From: JAVDCA01 sp035764045 | GTDB taxonomy: Bacteria > Pseudomonadota > Alphaproteobacteria > Rhizobiales > Xanthobacteraceae | Direction: 5' to 3' | DNA: 26,046 nt | NCBI GenBank assembly: GCA_035764045.1 | Contig: DASTZX010000432.1 | Span: 1 to 26,046, forward strand | Shown here: positions 7,073-14,966 of the stretch, one piece after another | How positions within the stretch are numbered: the stretch's first letter is position 1 | Layout of the letters: every line of letters starts with the position of its first letter | Program-made: the position numbers and the translations under genes | The notes under the pieces: generated by a model | Seen by the model: only the letters and a program-made list of their open reading frames with translations | What the model was told of the DNA's origin: nothing | Databases searched by the model: none

Positions 7073-8584
7073 TCAGGCGCCTTCGGCCTGGTCGGCGAAG
7101 GATTTGCGGTATCCGAACGCCCACGCCAGCGCCTGGACGGAGAGCAGAAGACCCGCGACCGACGCCACCACGATGATCGAGGCGTGATCCGCGAACGTCG
7201 CGTAGCTGCCGCCCGACATGGTCAGCGCCAGGCGGAAATTGTCCTCGAGCCGGTCGCCGAGCACGAGCGCGAGCAGCAGCGGCGCCATCTCGTAGCCGAA
7301 CTTGCGCAGCACGTAGCCGGCGCCGCCCGACAGCGCCATGATCCAGATGTCGGCCACCGATGAATTGACGCTGTACACGCCGATGATCGACACGATGAGG
7401 ATGATCGGGACCAGCCACGCGTAGGGAATGCGCAGCAGGTTCACGAAGATCCCGACCAGCGGCAGGTTGAGGATCAGCAGCATGACGTTGCCGATATACA
7501 TGCTCGCGACGAGCCCCCAGAACACCTCGGGATGATCCTTGAGCAGCAGGGGGCCGGGCTGCACGCCGTGGATGGTCAGCGCCGAGAGCAGGATCGCGGT
7601 CGCCGGAATGGACGGAATGCCGAGCGCAAGCAGCGGGATCATCGCCGTGCCGGTCACCGCATTGTTGGCGGTCTCCGGTCCCGCCACCCCGGCGATCGCT
7701 CCCCTGCCGAACTGCTCCGGATGCTTGGAGATGCGCTTTTCGGCGGCATAGGACACGAAGGTCGAGACCACGTGGCTCACGCCCGGAATGATCCCGAAGA
7801 TGAACCCGATCACCGACGCCCGGCCGACGGCGCCGGAGGATTCGCGCAGGTCCTTCCAGCGCGGGATGAGCTCGCGCAGCTTGGGCTGGATCGCCTTGAT
7901 GGTCTCGGTCTGCTCCAGGTTGATGAGGATCTCGGAAATGCCGAACAGTCCGATCGCCAGCGCCGTGAACGAGAGCCCGCCGGCGAGGTCGGGATTGCCG
8001 AAGGTGAAGCGTGCCGTTCCGGTGAGGTTGTCGAGGCCGACGGTGCCGAGCACCAGACCCAGCACCAGCATGGCGGCGGTCTTGGTGCGCGAACCGGCGG
8101 AGACGACCGCGATCACGCTCAGCGCGAGCAGCATCAGCACGACCTCGACCGACGGACCGATCGCGACCATGACCTTGGCGAGCGGCGGCGCGATGAACAT
8201 GAGGCCGAGGATGGAGAAGGTGCCGCCGATGAAGCTTCCGATCGCGGCGATCATCAGTGCCGGGCCGGCGCGCCCCTGGCGGGCCATCTCATAGCCGTCG
8301 ATGCAGGTCACGACCGAGGCCGCCTCGCCCGGAATGCGCACCAGGATCGAGGTGGTCGAGCCGCCATACATGGCGCCGTAGAAGATCCCGGTCAGCATGA
8401 TGATGCCGATCGTCGGCTCGAGACCGAAGGTGAGCGGCAGCAGGAGCGTCATGCCGGCGAGCGGCCCGAGCCCCGGCAGCACGCCGACGATCGTGCCCCA
8501 CAGGCAGCCGATGAAGCAGTAGAGCAGGCCTTTCCAGGACAGGGCGACGGCGAAGCCGTCGACCAGCTGCTCAAATCCGGTCAT
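7073..8584 (-). CDS. tctA: Tripartite tricarboxylate transporter, large permease subunit TctA
   Basis: The 503-residue, very hydrophobic protein has the usual TctA length with roughly 10-12 membrane spans. Family signatures include GVLPGLGPLAGMTLLLPLTF near the N terminus (about 38-57), MYGGSTTSILVRIPGEAASV (about 73-92), and the repeat-like counterpart GTAMIPLLALGIPSIPATAI in the second half. TctA is the main ion-coupled channel subunit, using substrate delivered by the periplasmic TctC/Bug protein. It is the last gene of tctC-tctB-tctA, starting 33 bases after the tctB stop. Substrates of this family range over citrate, other carboxylates and terephthalate-type aromatics, and nothing in this sequence narrows that. 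Confidence 0.95.
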   Translation of the reverse strand: MTGFEQLVDGFAVALSWKGLLYCFIGCLWGTIVGVLPGLGPLAGMTLLLPLTFGLEPTIGIIMLTGIFYGAMYGGSTTSILVRIPGEAASVVTCIDGYEMARQGRAGPALMIAAIGSFIGGTFSILGLMFIAPPLAKVMVAIGPSVEVVLMLLALSVIAVVSAGSRTKTAAMLVLGLVLGTVGLDNLTGTARFTFGNPDLAGGLSFTALAIGLFGISEILINLEQTETIKAIQPKLRELIPRWKDLRESSGAVGRASVIGFIFGIIPGVSHVVSTFVSYAAEKRISKHPEQFGRGAIAGVAGPETANNAVTGTAMIPLLALGIPSIPATAILLSALTIHGVQPGPLLLKDHPEVFWGLVASMYIGNVMLLILNLPLVGIFVNLLRIPYAWLVPIILIVSIIGVYSVNSSVADIWIMALSGGAGYVLRKFGYEMAPLLLALVLGDRLEDNFRLALTMSGGSYATFADHASIIVVASVAGLLLSVQALAWAFGYRKSFADQAEGA

Positions 8585-8617
8585 GTCGAGACGGTCCCTT
8601 GGTTGCGCGCGTGCCCG

Positions 8618-9121
8618 TCACCACGGCCCGGTGGGAAGCTGCAGGCCGAGCAGCTGTTGGAAGAAGCCCCAGCACATCACCATCGCGACGGCGGCGGCGA
8701 TGCCGGCGCGCACGAAGGAGGTCCGCGCAATCAGCACCAGCAGGACGGCGCCGAACAGGCCCAGGGTCCCGTAGGCGCCGAGCGGCTCGAACAGGAGCGG
8801 CACTCCCAGCATCGCGGCGAACACGATCAGCACGTCGCGGTGGCCGAACGCGATCACGCGCCCGTCGTCGCGCTCGCGCAGCAACTGGATCCCGATCGCG
8901 ATCGCGAATGCCGCAAGCGCGCCTCCCGTGAGCAGGGGAAAGAAGCCCGCCCCTGGCAGGCCGATCCCGCCGAGATCGAGCCCGGCCGCCTGCCAGACGA
9001 AGAGAAGGCCGACCGCCGCCAGGGCGCCGGCCAGCACCAAGCCGCCGCGCCGGGCGCCGATGGACCGCGGCAGGAACGCGGGCCTGCTGGGCCGCGGCTC
9101 CACGTCCGAGCTGTCACTCAT
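8618..9121 (-). CDS. tctB: Tripartite tricarboxylate transporter, small membrane subunit TctB
   Basis: The 167-residue product has four predicted membrane segments: GGLVLAGALAAVGLLFVWQA, then FFPLLTGGALAAFAIAIGIQ, then VLIVFAAMLGVPLLFEPLG with TLGLFGAVLLVLIARTSF, and a last helix around AAAVAMVMCWGFFQ. The motif GLPGAGFFPLLTG is typical of TctB. It is the accessory membrane subunit that partners TctA. I place the start at the ATG at 9121 (MSDSSDVEPRPSRP), preceded by a G-rich run, because the frame upstream of it (43 more codons to 9250) is arginine/glycine-rich and contains the intercistronic hairpin at 9167-9197. Its position between the binding protein and TctA is the normal family order. 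Confidence 0.9.
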   Translation of the reverse strand: MSDSSDVEPRPSRPAFLPRSIGARRGGLVLAGALAAVGLLFVWQAAGLDLGGIGLPGAGFFPLLTGGALAAFAIAIGIQLLRERDDGRVIAFGHRDVLIVFAAMLGVPLLFEPLGAYGTLGLFGAVLLVLIARTSFVRAGIAAAVAMVMCWGFFQQLLGLQLPTGPW

Positions 9122-9166
9122 GGGGCACCCCCCGTGCTCTCCACCCGAGCGCTCCGGCCGTGCGCC

Positions 9167-9197
9167 GGGACCGCCCCGCATAGGGCGGGACGGTCCC
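9167..9197 (-). other. Strong intercistronic hairpin between tctC and tctB
   Basis: Arms 9167-9179 and 9185-9197 pair over 13 positions with one mismatch and a five-base loop. It lies in the 190-base gap after the binding-protein gene and before the membrane-subunit genes, with no T-run. In many binding-protein operons such hairpins protect the upstream mRNA from 3' exonucleases or attenuate read-through, so the binding protein is made in excess. That role here is inference. The rest of the gap 9122-9314 shows nothing else I can support. Confidence 0.6.
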
Positions 9198-9314
9198 GTC
9201 CACACTGACCCGGCGAAACGGCGTTCTTCCGCGCGGGCAACGGCCCTCACAGAACGCGGTACTTGAAATGACGCAGAATTCCGAGACGTCCCCCCTGGCT
9301 AGTCCGCATCTCCC

Positions 9315-10292
9315 CTATTGTTTCTTCAAACCCAGATCGGCCATGGCCCGCGCCAGCTTGGCATCGTCCCCGGCGATGAGCTTGCCGAACTCGTCCGCCG
9401 GCAGATATGCCGGCATGAAACCGATCGCTTTGCCGGCGTCGTGGAAGGCGGGGGACTCGACCGTGCGTCTGATCGACTCCTGCAGCTTGGCGATGATCGA
9501 CCGGTGAACGCCGTGCGGCACCGCGATGCCGCGCCACATATCGAGCGCGACCGGGTAGCCGAGCTCCTGCGCGGTCGGCGTGTCGGGGAAGATCGGGTCG
9601 CGGTTGGAGCCGAGCACCGCAAGCACGCGCAGGTCGCCGCTCTTGATATGGGGCACGACCGCGGCCGGGAGCTGAACCACGGCCTCGACGCGGCTGCCGA
9701 GCAGGTTGACCACCGCCTGCCCTTCGCCGAACGGGACGTCGATCACCTTCGCCTTACCGGTGATGAACAGCGCGGACGATGCGAAATGGGTATGGCTGCC
9801 CGCGCCCGAATTGCCGACGCGGACCTTGCCGGGATTGTCCTTGGCGTAGTCGACGAATTCCTTCAGCGTCTTCCACGGCGCATCCGCCCGCACCGCAATC
9901 ACCGGCGTCTCGAGGCTGACCCGGGCCACGGGATCGAACGCCGTATAGTCGAACTGCAGGATTCCCGAGTGGTAGTTGGTCGAGATCGAATTCGAGTTCC
10001 AGATGATCGAATGACCGTCGGCCCTCTGACGCTTGACGTGGTTGTATCCGATCGCGCCGCCGCCGCCGGTGCGGTTCACGACCGGGACCGGGACGTTGAG
10101 GTTCTTCGCCATTCCATCCGCGAGATAGCGCGCCGTCACGTCGGCGGCGCTGCCGGCGCCGAACATCACCGTCATCTCGATCGGCTTATGCTGGGGAAAC
10201 GGCGCGGCCTGCGGTAACCCCGCCTGCGCGAAGGCCGCCGGTGCGCTCAGCACGGCGGCCGCAACGACAAAGCCCAGTCCGATCGGACGCAT
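9315..10292 (-). CDS. tctC: Periplasmic Bug/TctC-family solute-binding protein
   Basis: This 325-residue protein has a Sec signal peptide (MRPIGLGFVVAAAVLSAPAAFAQA, cleavage near residue 23) and the Bug-family fold pattern. Examples are FPQHKPIEMTVMFGAGSAAD near the start, VVNRTGGGGAIGYNHV (about 73-88), NPGKVRVGNSGAGSHTHFA, VDVPFGEGQAVVNLLGS-type text and PTAQELGYPVALDMWRGIAVP. It captures the substrate in the periplasm for TctBA. The length is normal for the family (about 320). It ends with TAG. It begins 66 bases after the Sel1-like gene on the same strand, so read-through from there is possible. A GGGGAGGGGGAG tract upstream of the ATG is the likely ribosome site. Ligand unknown: Bug proteins bind diverse carboxylates and amides. 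Confidence 0.95.
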   Translation of the reverse strand: MRPIGLGFVVAAAVLSAPAAFAQAGLPQAAPFPQHKPIEMTVMFGAGSAADVTARYLADGMAKNLNVPVPVVNRTGGGGAIGYNHVKRQRADGHSIIWNSNSISTNYHSGILQFDYTAFDPVARVSLETPVIAVRADAPWKTLKEFVDYAKDNPGKVRVGNSGAGSHTHFASSALFITGKAKVIDVPFGEGQAVVNLLGSRVEAVVQLPAAVVPHIKSGDLRVLAVLGSNRDPIFPDTPTAQELGYPVALDMWRGIAVPHGVHRSIIAKLQESIRRTVESPAFHDAGKAIGFMPAYLPADEFGKLIAGDDAKLARAMADLGLKKQ

Positions 10293-10358
10293 GGGTCGTC
10301 TCCCCCTCCCCGACGAGATTCCTCGATCCCCTTCTGGCTGACGACGCCCCCCGCGCCC

Positions 10359-11795
10359 TCAGCGTTGTGCCAGCGTTTCGAGCCGGCCTCGCGCCTCGGC
10401 CGAGCCGAGATCTCTGGCCCGCTCGTACCATTGCCGTGCCTTCGCGACGTCCGGCGCGATTCCCCGCACGCCGAGCTTCGCGAGCACTGCCGGATCGTAA
10501 GTCGCACCGAGCGCAAGCGCCCCGCTGGCGTTGCCGGCCTCGGCCGCGCGCTCGAACAGGACGCGCGCCGTCACTACGTCGCCGGTCGAGATGAACTGCT
10601 CGCCTTGCTTGAGCAGAACCGCGACCTCCTCCGGATCCATCTTCACCGCTGGACGCCTGGCCGGAGCCGGTGCAGTCGCGGCGGGCGCCGGCATGGCCGT
10701 AGCGACGCGCGCGGGCGCCGCCGGCGGATTTGCCGGAATCGCAGCGACGCCACTCGTCTCGCGCGACGTTTCGCGCGGCGCGGGCCAGGCCGGATTGGTG
10801 CTTTGCAGCGTGAACGGAGCCGCCGGCTGCGTTTCCGGCTGCTGCGGGACGGGGGGCTGAGCGGCGGCTGCGGGTGCGGCCTGCGCCACGGGCGCCGGTG
10901 CGGGCGGCGCCACGGGTGCGGTCTGTGCGGCCGGTGCGGGCGCCCGTGGCGGCGGAGCCGCGGGCGGGGCGGGCAGCGCGGCCTGCTGCTGCGGCGGAGC
11001 CTCTGTGGTCTGCGGCTCCGGCATCGGCGGCAATGCGGGGACGTGGGTCTCCACGCTCGCCACTTTCGTTCCGCGCTTGGCGGTCGTGTCGCTCATGGTG
11101 GAGAAGTAGGAGATCAGAAAATAGGTGAGCGGGGCCGCCAGCGCGCAGGCGATCAGGATCCGCTGCACGGCGCCGAGATGATTGGGACGGTCGCGCATCG
11201 GCGGCGGCGGAAGATAGGACGGCTCGAGGGAGCGCGGCAGGCGGATGCCATCGATATACGTCTCGCGGGCTCGCCGCAGCTCACGCACAGCCGGCGCTTC
11301 GCCGGGCGGCGTTCGCCGACCGGAGTCGTCGCCGGCAACGCCACGGAGCGCCTCCAGGTCCGATTCGAGCCGCTGAAGATCGGCTTCGTAGGCGTTGGTA
11401 TGGTCCGCAAACGCGCCGTGCGGATCGCGCTCTCCATGCGCCGGTCCGTCGGCGTGCTCCTCAGGCGCGCCCGCTTCCGCCTCGGAAGATGCCTCGTGCG
11501 CGCTTGAATAACCCTCGTCCTCCTCGAAGAAGCTTTCCTCGCCGCTCCGATCGGGCTCGGCGCGGGAATGCTCATGCGGCCCGACCGGCGCGAGAGGCGT
11601 CGGAGGCCGTTCCTCGACCTTCTCATGCTGCGGCCGGTCGAAGGGGGTCTCGTCATGCGCGCGCAAGGGCGTGACGAGCCGATCCGGCGGATCGCTCTTC
11701 CGCTCACCGCTGGAGGCAAGGCGATCCCGCACGGTCTTCGGCGCGTAGTCGGATATTCTGACCCGGTCGAATGGTTTCCCTGACGGGGTACTCAT
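10359..11795 (-). CDS. Membrane-anchored Pro/Ala-rich protein with C-terminal Sel1/TPR-like domain
   Basis: The 478-residue protein has four zones. Residues 1-205 are hydrophilic and acidic, predicted cytoplasmic, and include a short coiled-coil-like stretch YEADLQRLESDLEALRG. One membrane helix lies at about 213-231 (ILIACALAAPLTYFLISYF). A Pro/Ala/Gln-rich linker covers about 250-385, and a helical repeat domain about 386-478: LLKQGEQFISTGDVVTARVL, AAEAGNASGALALGATYDP and ARQWYERARDLGSAEA, which resemble Sel1 repeats. The layout suggests a scaffold projecting its repeats into the periplasm. It follows the TAXI binding-protein gene by 138 bases on the same strand, so the two may be co-transcribed. 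GTG at 11798 directly precedes the ATG at 11795; AGGGGAG suits either. The molecular function is unknown. Confidence 0.85.
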   Translation of the reverse strand: MSTPSGKPFDRVRISDYAPKTVRDRLASSGERKSDPPDRLVTPLRAHDETPFDRPQHEKVEERPPTPLAPVGPHEHSRAEPDRSGEESFFEEDEGYSSAHEASSEAEAGAPEEHADGPAHGERDPHGAFADHTNAYEADLQRLESDLEALRGVAGDDSGRRTPPGEAPAVRELRRARETYIDGIRLPRSLEPSYLPPPPMRDRPNHLGAVQRILIACALAAPLTYFLISYFSTMSDTTAKRGTKVASVETHVPALPPMPEPQTTEAPPQQQAALPAPPAAPPPRAPAPAAQTAPVAPPAPAPVAQAAPAAAAQPPVPQQPETQPAAPFTLQSTNPAWPAPRETSRETSGVAAIPANPPAAPARVATAMPAPAATAPAPARRPAVKMDPEEVAVLLKQGEQFISTGDVVTARVLFERAAEAGNASGALALGATYDPAVLAKLGVRGIAPDVAKARQWYERARDLGSAEARGRLETLAQR

Positions 11796-11933
11796 CACTG
11801 AAACTCCCCTCTCGACATTCCTTCATCCGCCGCCGCGCGGATCCTCATGTCTCCCCTGGCATTCTGCCGGCATTCTCGTCTCGCGATCGGTCGGTGCGGG
11901 GTCGGCGCGTTGCCGTTCTGGCCTCGCACGTCG

Positions 11934-13106
11934 TCAGCGCGCTTGATGCGCCGCTTGGCTGTCCCGCCACTGCATGAACTGGCGGAACAAGGCCTCACGC
12001 TGGTCCTGGCTCATGTTCGGGCCGCCCGAGCCGGTCGTCCGCAGGAACGAGTTGAACTCGGCGGTCGAGGGCGCCGACTGCGCATTGAGACGCCTGAGCA
12101 TGTCGTCGGCGACGCCCCAGCGCGTCCAGCCCGGCACGGTTGCGGCCAGATTGACGTCGCGCCACTTGGGATGCCGCGGCGGCTGCTGGAACTTGTCCCA
12201 TTTGGCGAACAGCGCCTGGACGAAGCGCTCGACGCGCCGGTAGCGATCGGTGTTCTTCGGCCAGTTGAACACCGCCAGCACCGCCGGGACCGCGAGGGTA
12301 TCGACCCGGGCGCCCTCCTCGACGAGTCCCGGATATTCCTTATGGGTGAACTCGCCGACCGTGTAGTAGTCCGCGAACGCCTTGGAGAACGGAATTTGCA
12401 CGAAGTGCAGGCCCGAGTTCGCGGGAATCTTGTTGAAGAAGTCGACCGGCTTGCCGATCACGCGCACGAGCGCGGCGAGCTCGCCCGACTTGAGCTTCTG
12501 CAGCGCCGTGGGATTGTCGTAGAGCACCTGCTCGACCTCGACGCCGAGCCGCTGAAACACGATCGATCCGGTGAGGCTCGACGCGCTTCCGGCGGGGCCG
12601 AAATTGACCTTCTTGCCGCGCAGGTCCTCGATGCTCTTGATCTCGCTGCGCGCGAGGACGTGCATCTCCGAGACCGGAAGCCGGATGATGTAATGCACGC
12701 GGCTCGCCAGATTGGGCGTCTTGCGCTGCGTGCGGAAATACTCGAACACGTCCGACTGCGTCACCGCGACATCGACCCCGCGCAGATAGAGAAGGTCGTC
12801 GAGGTTGGACGCCGCGCCGTAGGTGACCATCGGCAGAATGCGCAGATTGTCACCGTCGTCGAGCACTTGTGCGAGCTCGTCGGCGAACGTCATGTAGGTG
12901 CCGGACAGAAGCCCGCCGGCCACGCCTACCGTCCAGCTGTTCTTGCGGTCGCGCAGCGCAGTCTCAGTGCCGCCCTGCTCGAGGGTCTTCGGAATGGCCT
13001 GCGCGTTGGCAGCCGAAACCGGAGTCAGATGTGCAACATCGATGCCTGACAGCCGAATGCCTGCGACGAGCAAGCAGATTACGCCGGCGAGCGTAAGGGT
13101 ACGCAT
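11934..13106 (-). CDS. TAXI-family TRAP transporter solute-binding protein, no permease nearby
   Basis: The 390-residue protein has a signal peptide or membrane anchor at about 1-36 (TLTLAGVICLLVAGIRLSG) and TAXI-family text: SWTVGVAGGLLSGTYMTFADEL, LRILPMVTYGAASNLDDLLY, GVDVAVTQSDVFEYF, SIEDLRGKKVNFGPAGSASS and LVRVIGKPVDFF. About 70 residues past the core (from PKWRDVNLAATVPGW) form a C-terminal extension that ends in a Gln/Arg-rich helix. TAXI proteins deliver substrates such as glutamate-like acids to a fused DctQM permease. No such permease is encoded here, so this gene is either an orphan or serves a remote partner. The strong ribosome site AGGGAGGT precedes the ATG. The neighbour downstream is the Sel1-like membrane protein, suggesting a shared role (inference). 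Confidence 0.9.
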   Translation of the reverse strand: MRTLTLAGVICLLVAGIRLSGIDVAHLTPVSAANAQAIPKTLEQGGTETALRDRKNSWTVGVAGGLLSGTYMTFADELAQVLDDGDNLRILPMVTYGAASNLDDLLYLRGVDVAVTQSDVFEYFRTQRKTPNLASRVHYIIRLPVSEMHVLARSEIKSIEDLRGKKVNFGPAGSASSLTGSIVFQRLGVEVEQVLYDNPTALQKLKSGELAALVRVIGKPVDFFNKIPANSGLHFVQIPFSKAFADYYTVGEFTHKEYPGLVEEGARVDTLAVPAVLAVFNWPKNTDRYRRVERFVQALFAKWDKFQQPPRHPKWRDVNLAATVPGWTRWGVADDMLRRLNAQSAPSTAEFNSFLRTTGSGGPNMSQDQREALFRQFMQWRDSQAAHQAR

Positions 13107-13468
13107 CCACCACCTCCCTTTTGCGCAGCGTCATGTTTCGAAATAATTGTGTTCCGATTCAGGCACACGTGCTGTTTTTTCGACGCGATCGCGCCTTACT
13201 GGTATTGTTCTCCTGATTTTTGCCCGAAGAAAAAAACGCTCTGTATCAAAAAGACCACGCTCTCCCGTATCTTCGGTCGCAAAGCGAGCGAAGCACGACC
13301 GGGACGAAAAAATTTCACGCGCGGCGGCTGCGGTATGAGTGAGTGAGCCTCGAACGGGCGAAACCGGTAACATTTTCAGGTTGAGAAGCGCGATCGCCCC
13401 AATGACACCACGATTGCGACAAAGCCGTACCGCCTTCGCGCCGCGCCTCGCGCGCTGATCCGGCGCTT
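13107..13468. other. Non-coding, AT-richer intergenic region
   Basis: This 362-base stretch between the TAXI gene and the small hypothetical protein is clearly richer in A and T than its surroundings, with several A- and T-runs (near 13174, 13229 and 13307). Short ORFs cross it on both strands, but none has a ribosome site or recognisable composition, so I call none. It should hold the promoter of the TAXI/Sel1 genes on its left and the 3' end of the hypothetical gene on its right. The loose inverted arms CGGTCG (13274-13279) and CGACCG (about 13296) are the only structure I noted. Confidence 0.5.
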
Positions 13469-13840
13469 TCAGTCGCTGTCGCGTGAGAGCTCCGCGATCC
13501 GCCGGCGGATCTCCGCCAGCGCCCTTTCGGTAGTCGTGTGCTCCTCGCCGCGCGCGTGCGCCTTGCGGCGCTCGATGTCGAGCTCGGCGAGCATCGACCG
13601 CTCCGCCTTGAGCAAAGCCCGCAGATCGGAGCGTCTGTGCTCGTCCAGCCCGCGGACGCTGTCGCCAGGATCCTCGGTGGGATCCGCGGCGAGATAGGCA
13701 GCGACCTGGTCGAGCGTGGCGTCGCTCAGCCTGAACTCGGCCAGCGCGAACGTGTCGCCGGTACGGACCAGCGAGAGCCCCTTGAGGCCCGCCGCGTAGC
13801 GCAGGGCCTCCTCGCGCGCATCCACATCGTCGTCCCCCAT
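13469..13840 (-). CDS. Small hypothetical protein with a charged helical C terminus
   Basis: I do not recognise this 123-residue protein. It starts MGDDDVDAREEALRYAAGLK at an ATG preceded by GAGGGGAC, a good ribosome site. The first 50 residues include SLVRTGDTFALAEFRLSDAT. The second half is strongly helical and charged (LDEHRRSDLRALLKAERSML, then ELDIERRKAHARGEE and RALAEIRRRIAELSRDSD), consistent with a coiled coil. There is no signal peptide or membrane segment, so it is probably cytoplasmic. The frame is open upstream to 14041, but that extension is arginine/glycine-rich and lies in the promoter region of the divergent BKACE gene. Codon use in the 123-residue part looks like that of its neighbours. 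Confidence 0.7.
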   Translation of the reverse strand: MGDDDVDAREEALRYAAGLKGLSLVRTGDTFALAEFRLSDATLDQVAAYLAADPTEDPGDSVRGLDEHRRSDLRALLKAERSMLAELDIERRKAHARGEEHTTTERALAEIRRRIAELSRDSD

Positions 13841-14011
13841 GGTGTCCCCTCGTCCCGTCGCAGAAGCAGCGACTCGCCCACCGCGATGGATCAGGAGCGA
13901 TCCGGCATTTTCATGATGATGCAGAGGGCTTGACCGGACTCGGCAAGGCATCACAATGCGGCCTCCCGCGCGGTCGGCGTGAGACCCGCGATCGGCCGCA
14001 CCGGCCGAGCC

Positions 14012-14041
14012 CCCGATCACCCCGATCGCCCGCCCGATCAC
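14012..14041. repeat. Three near-identical 9-base repeats upstream of the BKACE gene
   Basis: CCCGATCAC (14012-14020), CCCGATCGC (14021-14029) and CCCGATCAC (14033-14041) are direct repeats 30-59 bases before the BKACE ATG at 14071. The region between the divergent hypothetical and BKACE genes (13841-14070) is 230 bases and must hold both promoters; these repeats are its only clear structure. They could be operator half-sites for an unlinked regulator, or simple slippage in GC-rich DNA. Confidence 0.4.
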
Positions 14042-14070
14042 CTCAACGAGAAACGACTGCAGGAACGCTC

Positions 14071-14946
14071 ATGGAGAAGCTGATCATCACGGTTGCGTGC
14101 GACTCGCGCACCTCCTACCCGATCAACCACCTCTGCCCGCCCCAGGAGGACATCGCGGGCGTGGCGCAGCAATACATCGACGCCATCCATGCCGGCGCGG
14201 CGATCGCCCATATCCACGGGCGGCGAACACTCGAAGAATCGATGCAGGCGGACGGCAAGCAGGTCTCGAAGATCCATCACGAGGGCTGGAAGGCGCTGCA
14301 GGAGGCGATCCTCGAAAAGACCGATCCGGTGATGCAGTTCGGCGTCGCCAGCGCGCGGCTGGAGGAGAAGGTCAAGCTGATGACGCTTGGCCCCGACATG
14401 ATGGCGGTCGCGTTCAATGCGCATGACGAGTACTTCAACCCCGATCCGCAATTCCCGCCCAAGCGGATGATGGCGATCCATCCGGTCGAGGAGCTGCTCG
14501 CCTATGCCAAGGCGGCCGAGCAGCACAAGGTGACGCTCGAGGTCGAATCCTTCCACACCGGCGCGTTCTGGAATCTCGAGTTCATCCGCAAGCAGGGCTA
14601 CCTGAAGAACGCCTACACCACGCTCTTCCTCGGCTGGCCGGGCGGCACCTGGACGCCGCCGACCGAGAAGGCGCTGATCTACATGGTCGACCACCTGCCG
14701 AAGAACTGCGTGTGGAATGTCAGTGTGATGAATCCGCAGAAACAATGGGATCTTCTGTCGCTCGCGGTCTCGCTCGGCGGTCACGTGCGGGTCGGCTACG
14801 AGGACAATCCCTACATGGCGCTCGGAGAGCTCGCCGAGAACAACGCAGTGCTGGTCGAGCGGATGATGAAGATCGCGCAGAATCTCGGCCGCGAGGTCGC
14901 GACGCCGAAGGAGGCGCGCCGGATCATCGGCCTGGCGAAGCAATAG
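14071..14946 (+). CDS. BKACE-family beta-keto acid cleavage enzyme (DUF849, Kce-like)
   Basis: The 291-residue protein belongs to the family typified by 3-keto-5-aminohexanoate cleavage enzyme, Zn-dependent TIM-barrel enzymes that condense acetyl-CoA with a beta-keto acid and release acetoacetate plus a new CoA ester. Family features are AGAAIAHIHGR (His47 and His49, matching the metal-binding HxH of Kce), LEVESFHTGAF in the middle and VGYEDNPYM near the end (Glu244, matching the third metal ligand). The N-terminal segment VACDSRTSYPINHLCPP departs from the more usual start, so substrate specificity is probably not that of lysine-fermentation Kce. The ATG at 14071 follows AGGA at good spacing and the family starts here; an open extension upstream lies in the promoter region. 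It is the first gene of a four-gene plus-strand cluster. Confidence 0.9.
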   Translation: MEKLIITVACDSRTSYPINHLCPPQEDIAGVAQQYIDAIHAGAAIAHIHGRRTLEESMQADGKQVSKIHHEGWKALQEAILEKTDPVMQFGVASARLEEKVKLMTLGPDMMAVAFNAHDEYFNPDPQFPPKRMMAIHPVEELLAYAKAAEQHKVTLEVESFHTGAFWNLEFIRKQGYLKNAYTTLFLGWPGGTWTPPTEKALIYMVDHLPKNCVWNVSVMNPQKQWDLLSLAVSLGGHVRVGYEDNPYMALGELAENNAVLVERMMKIAQNLGREVATPKEARRIIGLAKQ

Positions 14947-14966
14947 GCCAAGGCCGGCCGGCAGCG

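Noticed and set aside
13131..13373. Short open frames on both strands in the gap 13107-13468
   Set aside because: No ribosome site, no plausible protein composition and AT-rich sequence; more consistent with a promoter or untranslated region.
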